Assembly (NCBI GenBank): GCA_002733915.1
Contig: NVXN01000012.1
Coordinates: 33,177-38,255, forward strand
Length of the DNA: 5,079 nt
Direction of reading: 5' to 3'
Origin: Aequorivita sp.
GTDB lineage: Bacteria; Bacteroidota; Bacteroidia; Flavobacteriales; Flavobacteriaceae
In this document: positions 1 to 5,079 of the stretch, piece by piece
Numbering within the stretch: the stretch's first letter is position 1
Layout: each line of letters opens with the position of its first letter
The notes under the pieces: model-generated
The model's database searches: none
Told to the model about the DNA's origin: nothing
What the model saw: the letters and a program-made list of their open reading frames with translations, nothing else
Position numbers and translations under genes: made by a program

Positions 1-33
1 CGCGGTGGCAACAAAGCACGTCGCAGAAAGTAA
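1..33 (+). CDS. rpsC: 30S ribosomal protein uS3 (S3), C-terminal end only
   Basis: Only the last ten codons and a TAA stop (31-33) are present; the rest lies left of the window. The visible residues are RGGNKARRRK, a basic tail of the kind seen at the C terminus of bacterial S3. S3 sits on the 30S head at the mRNA entry tunnel. The identification rests mainly on position: rpsC directly precedes rplP in the S10 operon of nearly all bacteria, and the reading frame ends 18 nt before rplP. The fragment alone is too short to prove the family, so confidence depends on synteny. Confidence 0.85.
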   Translation, partial: RGGNKARRRK

Positions 34-51
34 TTTTTTAAATAGAAAAAA

Positions 52-471
52 ATGTTACAACCTAAAAGAACAAAGTACCGTAAACAAATGAAAGGCCGTA
101 TGAAGGGCAATGCCGAACGTGGCAACCAGCTGGCATACGGAACCTTCGGTATAAAATCGTTGGAATCAGAATTTCTTACAGCAAGACAGATTGAAGCTGC
201 ACGTATCGCCGCTACCCGTTTTATGAAAAGAGAAGGTTCTATCTGGATTATGATTTTTCCAGATAAGCCAATCACCAAAAAACCTCTCGAGGTACGTATG
301 GGTAAAGGTAAAGGTGCCGTAGAATATTACGCTGCTGTAGTAAAACCGGGAAGAATGCTTTTTGAAGTATCTGGTGTTCCAGTTGAAACAGCAAAAGAAG
401 CCTTGCGCCTTGCGGCACAAAAGCTTCCGGTAAAAACTAAATTTGTAATGTCTCGGGATTTCCAAGCATAA
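52..471 (+). CDS. rplP: 50S ribosomal protein uL16 (L16)
   Basis: This is a full-length L16 of 139 residues, close to the usual 136-142. L16 binds 23S rRNA near the A-site tRNA and is needed late in 50S assembly. Visible family features are the N-terminal [12 protein letters not shown] segment, the GTFGIKSLE stretch (about 31-39), [11 protein letters not shown] (46-56) and the VRMGKGKG loop (81-88). Arg82 in that loop aligns with the E. coli arginine hydroxylated by the RoxA (YcfD) oxygenase; whether it is modified here cannot be told. The ATG gives the standard L16 N terminus. The 18-nt gap after rpsC is A/T-rich with no Shine-Dalgarno motif. The sequence reads as intact, with no missing conserved block. 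Confidence 0.98.
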   Translation: MLQPKRTKYRKQMKGRMKGNAERGNQLAYGTFGIKSLESEFLTARQIEAARIAATRFMKREGSIWIMIFPDKPITKKPLEVRMGKGKGAVEYYAAVVKPGRMLFEVSGVPVETAKEALRLAAQKLPVKTKFVMSRDFQA

Positions 472-481
472 TTTTTTAAAG

Positions 482-673
482 ATGAAACAATCAGAAATTA
501 AAAAAGCATCAACGGCTGAACTTCAAGAAGCATACGCAGATTCAAAAAAGGCGTATACAGACCTTAAAATGGCGCACACCATTTCACCGTTGGAAAATCC
601 AATTCAACTAAGATCCCAAAGAAGGGTGATAGCAAGAATAGCGACTGAACTAACTAATAGAGAAGTGCAATAA
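482..673 (+). CDS. rpmC: 50S ribosomal protein uL29 (L29)
   Basis: A small 63-residue protein of the expected L29 length (about 60-70) and place, between rplP and rpsQ. L29 forms a two-helix hairpin near the peptide exit tunnel next to L23, where it contributes to docking of signal recognition particle and trigger factor. Visible features are the N-terminal MKQSEIKKAS start, the helix-forming STAELQEAYADSKKAYTDLK (10-29), and the family-typical end NPIQLRSQRRVIARIATEL (39-57), in which the R-x-x-RR-x-IARI pattern is characteristic. The start lies 10 nt after the rplP stop and is preceded by TTTTTTAAAG, not by a Shine-Dalgarno motif. L29 diverges quickly, so the C-terminal helix and synteny carry the assignment. 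Confidence 0.97.
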   Translation: MKQSEIKKASTAELQEAYADSKKAYTDLKMAHTISPLENPIQLRSQRRVIARIATELTNREVQ

Positions 674-688
674 TTGTACAGCTGAAAG

Positions 689-952
689 ATGGAAGAAATT
701 AAAAGAAACTTAAGAAAAGAACGTATAGGTGTTGTAACCAGCAACAAAATGGACAAGTCCATTGTAGTAGCCGAGGTGAAAAAAGTAAAACACCCTATGT
801 ACGGAAAGTTCGTGCTTAAAACGAAAAAATACGTTGCGCACGACGAGACAAACAATTGCAACGAAGGCGATACTGTAAAGATCATGGAAACAAGACCTTT
901 AAGTAAGACCAAATGTTGGAGATTAGTAGAAATAATTGAAAGAGCGAAGTAA
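689..952 (+). CDS. rpsQ: 30S ribosomal protein uS17 (S17)
   Basis: S17 is a primary 16S rRNA-binding protein with an OB fold that helps fold the 5' domain of the 30S body. The 87-residue product has the usual size. Family motifs read in order: [19 protein letters not shown] (9-27), the KHPMYGKF segment (34-41), [11 protein letters not shown] (51-61), and the diagnostic [16 protein letters not shown] (67-82). The start at 689 puts [10 protein letters not shown] at the front, which agrees with related S17 proteins as I remember them. It lies 15 nt after rpmC with GCTGAAAG upstream, so there is no Shine-Dalgarno. The stop is only 2 nt before rplN, which suggests translational coupling. In E. coli this gene ends the S10 operon; no terminator or promoter fits between rpsQ and rplN here, so transcription probably continues. 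Confidence 0.98.
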   Translation: MEEIKRNLRKERIGVVTSNKMDKSIVVAEVKKVKHPMYGKFVLKTKKYVAHDETNNCNEGDTVKIMETRPLSKTKCWRLVEIIERAK

Positions 953-954
953 TT

Positions 955-1323
955 ATGTTACAACAAGAATCAAGACTCAAAGTCGCAGATAATACCGGTG
1001 CTAAAGAAGTTCTTTGCATACGCGTATTGGGCGGAACTAAAAGAAGGTATGCTTCCATTGGTGACAAGATTGTAGTTTCTGTAAAAGAAGCAACACCAAA
1101 CGGAAACATTAAAAAAGGAGCAGTTTCTACAGCAGTTGTAGTTCGTACCGTAAAGGAAATAAGAAGACCTGACGGTTCTTACATCCGTTTCGACGATAAC
1201 GCTTGTGTACTTTTGAACCCACAGGGTGAAATGAGAGGAACACGTGTTTTCGGCCCGGTAGCAAGAGAGCTTCGTGACAAACAATTTATGAAAATAGTAT
1301 CATTGGCACCAGAGGTGCTTTAA
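955..1323 (+). CDS. rplN: 50S ribosomal protein uL14 (L14)
   Basis: L14 is a highly conserved 50S protein at the subunit interface; it contacts L19 and 16S rRNA helix 14 (bridge B8) and is also the binding site of the silencing factor RsfS. The product has 122 residues, exactly the usual bacterial length. Motifs are [13 protein letters not shown] (6-18), the L14 signature around [20 protein letters not shown] (69-88), [12 protein letters not shown] (95-106) and the end [10 protein letters not shown] (113-122), which is typical of Bacteroidota. The start follows rpsQ by 2 nt (TAATTATG), so coupled reinitiation is likely. In E. coli rplN is the first gene of the spc operon, with its own promoter; no promoter space exists here, which implies S10 and spc form one transcription unit. 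Confidence 0.99.
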   Translation: MLQQESRLKVADNTGAKEVLCIRVLGGTKRRYASIGDKIVVSVKEATPNGNIKKGAVSTAVVVRTVKEIRRPDGSYIRFDDNACVLLNPQGEMRGTRVFGPVARELRDKQFMKIVSLAPEVL

Positions 1324-1324
1324 T

Positions 1325-1651
1325 ATGAAAACTAAAATGGCAAAGCTTAAAATAAAATCAGGCGATACAGTAGTAGTTACTGCCGGTGAGCACAAAGGCT
1401 CAGAAGGCAAGGTAATGAAGGTATTCCTTGACAAAAACAAAGCAATCGTAGAAGGAGTGAACATGGTTTCAAAACATGAGAAGCCAAGCGCGAAAAACCC
1501 ACAGGGTGGAATCGCCAAAAAAGAAGCTCCTATCCATATTTCAAACCTTTCACTGGTTGATCCAAAATCTGGAAAAGCAACACGTGTAGGGTACAAAATG
1601 GAGAATGGCAAAAAAGTACGATTTTCAAAACAATCGAATCAAGCAATATAG
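1325..1651 (+). CDS. rplX: 50S ribosomal protein uL24 (L24)
   Basis: L24 is an assembly-initiator protein that binds the 5' end of 23S rRNA and lines the region near the tunnel exit. The KOW segment is visible as [20 protein letters not shown] (10-29), followed by [15 protein letters not shown] (37-51) and the NPQGGI turn (58-63). Two in-frame starts are possible: ATG at 1325 (108 residues, MKTKMAKLK...) and ATG at 1337 (104 residues, [10 protein letters not shown]...). The shorter form matches the family N terminus better. The longer one lies 1 nt after the rplN stop and has GAGGTG at 1312-1317 with a 7-nt spacer, so I list it, without firm preference. This is the only gene in the window that stops with TAG, and rplE begins 2 nt later. 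Confidence 0.96.
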   Translation: MKTKMAKLKIKSGDTVVVTAGEHKGSEGKVMKVFLDKNKAIVEGVNMVSKHEKPSAKNPQGGIAKKEAPIHISNLSLVDPKSGKATRVGYKMENGKKVRFSKQSNQAI

Positions 1652-1653
1652 TT

Positions 1654-2205
1654 ATGGCATATTCACCAAGACTTAAAGAAGAGTACAAAAGTAGAGTGAT
1701 CAATGCACTCACTGACGAATTTGGCTACAAAAACGTCATGCAGGTACCAAAATTGGAGCGTATTGTTGTTTCCCGAGGAGTGGGTGCAGCAGTTGCTGAT
1801 AAAAAACTTATTGACTATTCGGTTGATGAGTTTACAAAGATAACCGGGCAAAAAGCAGTAGCTACTATGTCCAAGAAAGACGTTGCAAACTTCAAACTTC
1901 GTAAAGGCATGCCAATTGGTGTGAAAGTTACGTTGCGCGGAGAGCGTATGTACGAATTTTTGGATAGGTTGATTACTTCTGCATTGCCACGGGTACGTGA
2001 CTTTAACGGAATTAAAGCAACCGGTTTTGACGGAAGAGGAAACTACTCTTTGGGAATTACCGAGCAGATTATCTTCCCAGAAATCGACATCGATAAAGTG
2101 AAGAAAATTGAAGGAATGAATGTTACTTTCATCACTTCTGCCAATACCGATAAAGAAGCGAAATCATTATTACAAGAATTGGGATTACCCTTTAAAAAGA
2201 ACTAA
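1654..2205 (+). CDS. rplE: 50S ribosomal protein uL5 (L5)
   Basis: L5 binds 5S rRNA with L18 in the central protuberance and contacts P-site tRNA. The 183-residue product is of normal length (about 178-185). Conserved blocks include [20 protein letters not shown] (32-51), [21 protein letters not shown] (63-83), [22 protein letters not shown] (85-106), [20 protein letters not shown] (112-131) and the acidic [17 protein letters not shown] block (139-155). The N terminus [15 protein letters not shown] is that of bacterial L5, supporting the start. The ATG is 2 nt after the rplX TAG and the stop is 3 nt before rpsN. In E. coli the rplX-rplE junction carries the S8 repressor site; by eye I see no convincing equivalent fold at this junction. 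Confidence 0.99.
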   Translation: MAYSPRLKEEYKSRVINALTDEFGYKNVMQVPKLERIVVSRGVGAAVADKKLIDYSVDEFTKITGQKAVATMSKKDVANFKLRKGMPIGVKVTLRGERMYEFLDRLITSALPRVRDFNGIKATGFDGRGNYSLGITEQIIFPEIDIDKVKKIEGMNVTFITSANTDKEAKSLLQELGLPFKKN

Positions 2206-2208
2206 GAG

Positions 2209-2478
2209 ATGGCTAAAGAATCAATGAAGGCCCGCGAGGTTAAGAGACAAAAAACGGTATTGAAATACGCTGCCAAACGCAAAGCTCTAAAAGAAGCTGG
2301 CGATTGGGAAGGCCTACAAAAACTACCTAAAAATGCCTCACCTGTACGTTTGCACAATCGCTGTAAACTTACCGGAAGACCAAGAGGGTATATGAGAACT
2401 TTTGGAATTTCACGTGTTATGTTCCGTGAAATGGCAAATTCAGGGTTAATTCCGGGAGTGCGCAAAGCCTCTTGGTAA
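2209..2478 (+). CDS. rpsN: 30S ribosomal protein uS14 (S14), zinc-free form
   Basis: S14 binds 16S rRNA in the 30S head beside S3, S10 and S19. The 89-residue product has the diagnostic C-terminal half: [20 protein letters not shown] (39-58), [17 protein letters not shown] (60-76) and the end [11 protein letters not shown] (79-89). Only one cysteine (Cys52) is present, so it cannot form the four-cysteine zinc site of the short S14 type (about 61 residues); it belongs to the longer cysteine-poor class, slightly shorter than the 101-residue E. coli protein. It starts 3 nt after rplE (TAAGAG then ATG). An 86-nt gap follows, the largest in the window. The frame stays open for 29 codons after the TAA, but the protein ends at the normal family terminus KASW, so the stop is taken as genuine. 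Confidence 0.98.
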   Translation: MAKESMKAREVKRQKTVLKYAAKRKALKEAGDWEGLQKLPKNASPVRLHNRCKLTGRPRGYMRTFGISRVMFREMANSGLIPGVRKASW

Positions 2479-2496
2479 GAACAGGTTTTTCTGTTC
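2479..2496 (+). promoter_or_regulatory. Predicted small RNA hairpin directly after rpsN
   Basis: A perfect 6-bp inverted repeat begins at the first base after the rpsN stop: GAACAG (2479-2484), loop GTTTTT (2485-2490), CTGTTC (2491-2496). It is followed by AAAAGAAAAAG, not by a T-run, so it does not look like an intrinsic terminator on this strand. It could protect mRNA ends, mark a processing site or be chance. The repeat is seen directly; any function is inference, and no folding energy was computed. Confidence 0.35.
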
Positions 2497-2514
2497 AAAA
2501 GAAAAAGTATAAAC

Positions 2515-2545
2515 TGGTTGAAGGTTTGGAATAGTCCAAAAACCA
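2515..2545 (+). promoter_or_regulatory. Predicted bulged hairpin in the rpsH leader
   Basis: Two stacked paired segments can form: TGGTT (2515-2519) with AACCA (2541-2545), then a 5-nt bulge GAAGG (2520-2524), then TTTGGA (2525-2530) with TCCAAA (2535-2540), closed by the loop ATAG. The structure ends 19 nt before the rpsH ATG. Because S8, the product of rpsH, represses the spc operon in E. coli by binding a bulged mRNA helix, this is a candidate control element. I could not match its bases to the S8-binding core of 16S rRNA, so the function is speculative. Confidence 0.35.
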
Positions 2546-2564
2546 CTTCCGCAAATTCAAATAA

Positions 2565-2966
2565 ATGAATACAGATCCAATTTCAGATTATCTAACTCGT
2601 GTTAGAAATGCTGCAAAAGCCGGACATCGCGTTGTAGAGATTCCAGCATCAAACCTTAAAAAGGAGATTACAAAAATCCTTTTTGATCAAGGATATATTC
2701 TAAGCTACAAATTTGATGACGAAAGTACCGCACAAGGTATCATCAAAATTGCGTTGAAATACGACAAGCTTACAAAAGAATCAGTGATCAAGAAAATTCA
2801 AAGAATAAGTAAACCAGGTTTACGTAAATACGCAAGTTCAACAGAACTTCCTCGTATTTTGAACGGTTTGGGTATTGCAATTGTTTCTACTTCTTCGGGA
2901 GTAATGACAGGCAAGCAAGCCAAAGCTCAAAATGTAGGGGGTGAAGTATTGTGTTACGTTTACTAA
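2565..2966 (+). CDS. rpsH: 30S ribosomal protein uS8 (S8)
   Basis: S8 is a primary binder of 16S rRNA helix 21 and organises the platform of the 30S subunit; in E. coli it also represses translation of the spc operon. The product has 133 residues, close to the usual 130-132. Motifs are the N-terminal DPISDYLTRVRNAAKAGH (4-21), ISKPGLRKYAS (81-91), LPRILNGLGIAIVSTSSGVMT (95-115), where STSSGVMT is the RNA-binding signature, and the closing GGEVLCYVY (125-133); many relatives end in YVW as I recall. The ATG gives the family N terminus and is the first ATG in the 86-nt gap after rpsN. Its upstream bases (CAAATAA) hold no Shine-Dalgarno, and it is the only start in the window without a purine at -3. 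Confidence 0.99.
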   Translation: MNTDPISDYLTRVRNAAKAGHRVVEIPASNLKKEITKILFDQGYILSYKFDDESTAQGIIKIALKYDKLTKESVIKKIQRISKPGLRKYASSTELPRILNGLGIAIVSTSSGVMTGKQAKAQNVGGEVLCYVY

Positions 2967-2981
2967 AAAATAGACAAAGAA

Positions 2982-3524
2982 ATGTCAAGAATAGGTAAAA
3001 ACCCGGTAGCAATCCCACAAGGAGTTACAGTTGATGTGAAAGACAACGTAATTACCGTAAAAGGAAAATTAGGCGAGTTAACTCAGGAATATGCTGATGT
3101 AACTATAAAAGTTGAAGACGGAAACGTATTGGTAGAGCGCCCTTCCGAATCTAAGGATCACGTTGCAAAGCATGGTCTTTATAGAGCTTTAATCAATAAT
3201 ATGATTGAAGGCGTAAGCAAAGGATGGACCAAGGAATTGGAGCTTGTAGGTGTAGGTTACCGCGCCAGCAGCCAAGGACAAAAATTAGATTTGGCATTAG
3301 GATTTTCACACAATATTATTTTGGACATCGCGCCAGAAGTAAAAGTGGAAACCGTATCTGATAAAGGTAAAAACCCAATCGTAAAATTAACGTCTCACGA
3401 CAAGCAATTGGTAGGACAAGTAGCGGCAAAAATCCGTGGCTTCCGTAAACCAGAGCCTTACAAAGGAAAAGGTATCAAGTTTGTTGGTGAACAATTAAGA
3501 AGAAAAGCAGGTAAATCTGCATAA
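2982..3524 (+). CDS. rplF: 50S ribosomal protein uL6 (L6)
   Basis: L6 sits at the base of the L7/L12 stalk by the sarcin-ricin loop and is needed for the factor-binding region of the 50S subunit. The 180-residue product matches the usual 176-184. It shows the two repeated L6 domains: the first begins with [15 protein letters not shown] (1-15) and VKGKLGEL (26-33); the second covers [10 protein letters not shown] (87-96), LALGFSH (104-110) and the C-terminal signature [12 protein letters not shown] (156-167), then a basic tail ending RRKAGKSA. The start is 15 nt after rpsH, behind the A-rich ACTAAAAAATAGACAAAGAA. The next gene, rplR, follows after 11 nt. Confidence 0.99.
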   Translation: MSRIGKNPVAIPQGVTVDVKDNVITVKGKLGELTQEYADVTIKVEDGNVLVERPSESKDHVAKHGLYRALINNMIEGVSKGWTKELELVGVGYRASSQGQKLDLALGFSHNIILDIAPEVKVETVSDKGKNPIVKLTSHDKQLVGQVAAKIRGFRKPEPYKGKGIKFVGEQLRRKAGKSA

Positions 3525-3535
3525 CAAATAGAGTT

Positions 3536-3892
3536 ATGGCATTATCAAAGTACGAAAGAAGAGAGCGCTTGCGCATGCGAATCAGAAAAACGGTTGAGGG
3601 GACTGAAAGTCGCCCACGTTTGGCTGTTTTCCGCAGCAATAAGGAAATATACGCTCAAATTATTGACGATGTAAATGGAAAGACCATTACCGCTGCATCT
3701 TCAAGAGATAAAGACATTGACGCTTCAAAAGTAAACAAAGTTGAAGCTGCAAAATTGGTAGGAAAAGCAATCGCAGAAAAAGCTGTTAAAGCAGGTGTTG
3801 AAACCATCGCTTTTGACAGAGGCGGTTACCTATACCACGGAAGAGTAAAATCATTAGCTGAAGGTGCACGTGAAGGTGGCCTTAAATTCTAA
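3536..3892 (+). CDS. rplR: 50S ribosomal protein uL18 (L18)
   Basis: L18 binds 5S rRNA together with L5 and attaches it to the central protuberance. The 118-residue product has the normal bacterial length (114-122). The arginine-rich N-terminal tail [13 protein letters not shown] (6-18) is the disordered RNA-binding arm; it is followed by [20 protein letters not shown] (25-44), TAASSRDK (52-59), the central helix [13 protein letters not shown] (71-83), and the signature [23 protein letters not shown] (93-115). The start ATG lies 11 nt after rplF in the context AGAGTTATG, with no Shine-Dalgarno. rpsE follows after 8 nt. Confidence 0.99.
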   Translation: MALSKYERRERLRMRIRKTVEGTESRPRLAVFRSNKEIYAQIIDDVNGKTITAASSRDKDIDASKVNKVEAAKLVGKAIAEKAVKAGVETIAFDRGGYLYHGRVKSLAEGAREGGLKF

Positions 3893-3900
3893 GTAGTATT

Positions 3901-4425
3901 ATGTATCAAGATTATAAAAACGTAGAATTAGTAAAACCAGGAGGTCTTGAATTAAAAGACCGTTTGGTAGGTGTACAACGTGTAACCAAGGTGACCAAAG
4001 GTGGTCGTGCCTTCGGATTTTCAGCTATTGTAGTTGTTGGGGACGAAAAAGGAGTGGTAGGCCACGGTCTTGGGAAATCCAAGGATGTAGCTAGCGCAAT
4101 AGCAAAAGCTATTGAGGATGCCAAGAAAAACTTGGTTCGCATTCCACTTAACAAAGTGACACTTCCACACGAACAAAAAGGAAAATACGGCGGAGCCCGT
4201 GTTAACCTTCTTCCAGCTGCGCCCGGTACCGGAGTAATTGCTGGAGGTGCCGTACGTGCCGTATTGGAAGCAGTAGGAGTTCACGATGTATTGTCAAAAT
4301 CTCAAGGATCTTCCAACCCACATAACGTGGTAAAGGCAACTTTTGATGCTCTTTTGCAACTGCGAAGTGCACAAACAGTAGCTGACCAAAGAGGAATTTC
4401 ACTTGAAAAAGTATTCAAAGGATAA
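3901..4425 (+). CDS. rpsE: 30S ribosomal protein uS5 (S5)
   Basis: S5 lies on the solvent side of the 30S subunit near helix 34 and h28, affects decoding accuracy, and helps form the mRNA entry site with S3 and S4. The 174-residue product is complete. The N-terminal dsRBD-like domain is visible as [21 protein letters not shown] (18-38) and [22 protein letters not shown] (39-60), which covers the S5 signature. The C-terminal domain has [33 protein letters not shown] (97-129) and [15 protein letters not shown] (133-147). The loop at about 28-36, where mutations give spectinomycin resistance in E. coli, looks intact with no deletion. The upstream context is GTAGTATT. rpmD begins 11 nt after the stop. 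Confidence 0.99.
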   Translation: MYQDYKNVELVKPGGLELKDRLVGVQRVTKVTKGGRAFGFSAIVVVGDEKGVVGHGLGKSKDVASAIAKAIEDAKKNLVRIPLNKVTLPHEQKGKYGGARVNLLPAAPGTGVIAGGAVRAVLEAVGVHDVLSKSQGSSNPHNVVKATFDALLQLRSAQTVADQRGISLEKVFKG

Positions 4426-4436
4426 ATATCAGAGCG

Positions 4437-4616
4437 ATGGCAAAAATTAGAGTAACAAAGGTAAAAAGCGTTATAAAACGCCCAAAAAACCAAAAGAGAA
4501 TCATGGAATCTTTGGGGCTTCACAAGATGAACCAAACCGTTGAACATGAAGATACGCCAAACATTCTTGGTATGATCAATAAAGTTAACCACTTGGTTTC
4601 TGTTGAAACCAAATAA
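4437..4616 (+). CDS. rpmD: 50S ribosomal protein uL30 (L30)
   Basis: A 59-residue L30 that starts at ATG 4437 and ends with TAA at 4614-4616. L30 is a small, non-essential-in-some-phyla 50S protein that packs on domain II of 23S rRNA. The translation begins MAKIRVTKVKSVIKRP, then reads NQKRIMESLGLHKMNQTV (18-35), and closes with TPNILGMINKVNHLVSVE (40-57). The pattern of a basic first strand, the QKR-x-x-x-x-LGL-x-K helix and the NILGM-I-x-KV-x-HLV end is the L30 hallmark. The gene lies between rpsE and rplO, the standard position. An AAGGA sequence at 4418-4422 is about 14 nt from the start, too far for a normal Shine-Dalgarno. Confidence 0.98.
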   Translation: MAKIRVTKVKSVIKRPKNQKRIMESLGLHKMNQTVEHEDTPNILGMINKVNHLVSVETK

Positions 4617-4628
4617 GAAAACACGATA

Positions 4629-5079
4629 ATGGATTTAAGTAACTTACAACCGGCTCCAGGGTCGGTAAAAAATCAAGGCAAGCGAGTAGGTCGCGGACAA
4701 GGTTCCGGTAAAGGTGGTACTGCCACCCGCGGACACAAAGGAGCAAAATCACGTTCGGGATATTCCAAGAAAGTTGGATTTGAAGGTGGACAAATGCCCC
4801 TACAACGTCGTGTTCCTAAGTTTGGTTTTACAAACATCAACCGTAAAGAGTATAAAGGAATCAATATTGATACCCTTCAACAATTGGTTGACGACAAAAA
4901 GATAAACGATACCGTTGACTTTGAAACCCTTGTTGGTTTGGGTCTTGCTGGTAAGAACGAAATGGTGAAGATTTTAGGAAGAGGCGAAATAAAGGCAAAA
5001 TTAAAGGTATCCGCTCACAAGTTCACTGCCTCGGCAAAAGAAGCTATTGAAGCTGCCGGAGGTGAAGTAGTAACATTGT
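4629..5079 (+). CDS. rplO: 50S ribosomal protein uL15 (L15), stop codon outside the window
   Basis: L15 binds 23S rRNA and is a late 50S assembly protein whose long N-terminal extension threads into the rRNA core. The frame gives 150 residues and one extra base before the window ends. The glycine- and arginine-rich extension is clear: MDLSNLQPAPGSVKNQGKR (1-19), VGRGQGSGKGGTATRGHKG (20-38), AKSRSGYSKKVGFEGGQMPLQ (39-59) and RRVPKFGFTN (60-69). The globular part contains VGLGLAGKNEMVKILGRGEI (102-121) and the terminal ASAKEAIEAAGGEVVTL (134-150). That ending is where related L15 proteins normally stop, so the final T at 5079 is probably the first base of the stop codon. The start is 12 nt after rpmD. 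secY is expected next by synteny. Confidence 0.98.
   Translation, partial: MDLSNLQPAPGSVKNQGKRVGRGQGSGKGGTATRGHKGAKSRSGYSKKVGFEGGQMPLQRRVPKFGFTNINRKEYKGINIDTLQQLVDDKKINDTVDFETLVGLGLAGKNEMVKILGRGEIKAKLKVSAHKFTASAKEAIEAAGGEVVTL

Noticed and set aside
438..445. TAAATTTG, a match to the Bacteroidota -7 promoter element TANNTTTG, upstream of rpmC.
   Set aside because: It lies inside rplP where the conserved residues explain it, and the nearest TTG (410-412) is 25 nt away, beyond the usual spacing. Similar matches at 3286-3293 and 4817-4824 have no correctly spaced TTG either.
2479..2505. Hairpin after rpsN as an intrinsic terminator.
   Set aside because: The stem is short and is followed by A-rich, not T-rich, sequence on the + strand; on the - strand no T-run follows it either. 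Essential genes continue downstream.
2479..2568. The frame of rpsN stays open for 29 codons after its TAA and ends at a TGA overlapping the rpsH ATG, suggesting a readthrough extension of S14.
   Set aside because: An open run of 29 codons is fairly likely by chance, the translation resembles nothing I know, and S14 ends normally at KASW before the TAA.
4468..4481. GCGTT-ATAA-AACGC inverted repeat near the start of rpmD.
   Set aside because: A 5-bp stem inside coding sequence, explained by the protein, without a T-run or other supporting context.
4484..4490. A AAA AAC slippery heptamer in frame in rpmD, a possible -1 frameshift site.
   Set aside because: The -1 frame ends after about 20 codons, no downstream stimulatory structure is evident, and A-runs are expected in this Lys/Asn-rich AT-rich gene.
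3912..4592. Several open frames on the - strand opposite rpsE and rpmD, and others opposite rplP, rplN and rplX.
   Set aside because: They lie antisense to strongly conserved ribosomal genes, have no recognisable motifs, and look like mirror products of the coding bias of the + strand.
4714..4905. A + strand 63-codon open frame inside rplO.
   Set aside because: It is an out-of-frame reading of rplO, whose own frame matches L15 along its full length.

Overview
The window is a continuous stretch of the bacterial S10-spc ribosomal-protein gene cluster, all on the + strand. It runs from the last codons of rpsC through rplP, rpmC, rpsQ, rplN, rplX, rplE, rpsN, rpsH, rplF, rplR, rpsE and rpmD to rplO, which is cut at the right edge. 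The order is the canonical one. No mobile element, CRISPR array, tRNA, rRNA, foreign gene or unrecognised gene is visible, and I found no previously undescribed system here.

The organism is most likely a member of the Bacteroidota, probably Flavobacteriia or a close relative. The protein sequences support this from family memory: the L14 end SLAPEVL, the 89-residue S14 with one cysteine, the S8 end GGEVLCYVY, and the L15 start MDLSNLQP. The DNA is AT-rich. Twelve of the 13 starts lack a well-placed Shine-Dalgarno motif, as expected for this phylum. Species level cannot be read from the window.

Layout: positions 1-33 are the tail of rpsC, and 52-952 carry rplP, rpmC and rpsQ, the end of the S10 part. 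Positions 955-2478 carry rplN, rplX, rplE and rpsN, packed with gaps of only 1-3 nt. Then comes an 86-nt gap at 2479-2564, the only sizeable intergenic space. Positions 2565-5079 carry rpsH, rplF, rplR, rpsE, rpmD and rplO with gaps of 8-15 nt. secY would be expected next, outside the window. No non-coding stretch reaches 300 bases.

The gene products are all parts of the 30S subunit (uS3, uS17, uS14, uS8, uS5) or the 50S subunit (uL16, uL29, uL14, uL24, uL5, uL6, uL18, uL30, uL15). Co-transcription gives matched supply for ribosome assembly. No internal promoter or terminator could be supported. The points most worth a second look are the rpsN-rpsH gap, which can form two hairpins just ahead of the gene for S8 (the spc-operon repressor in E. 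coli), and the two possible rplX starts, one of which has the only well-placed Shine-Dalgarno-like sequence in the window.
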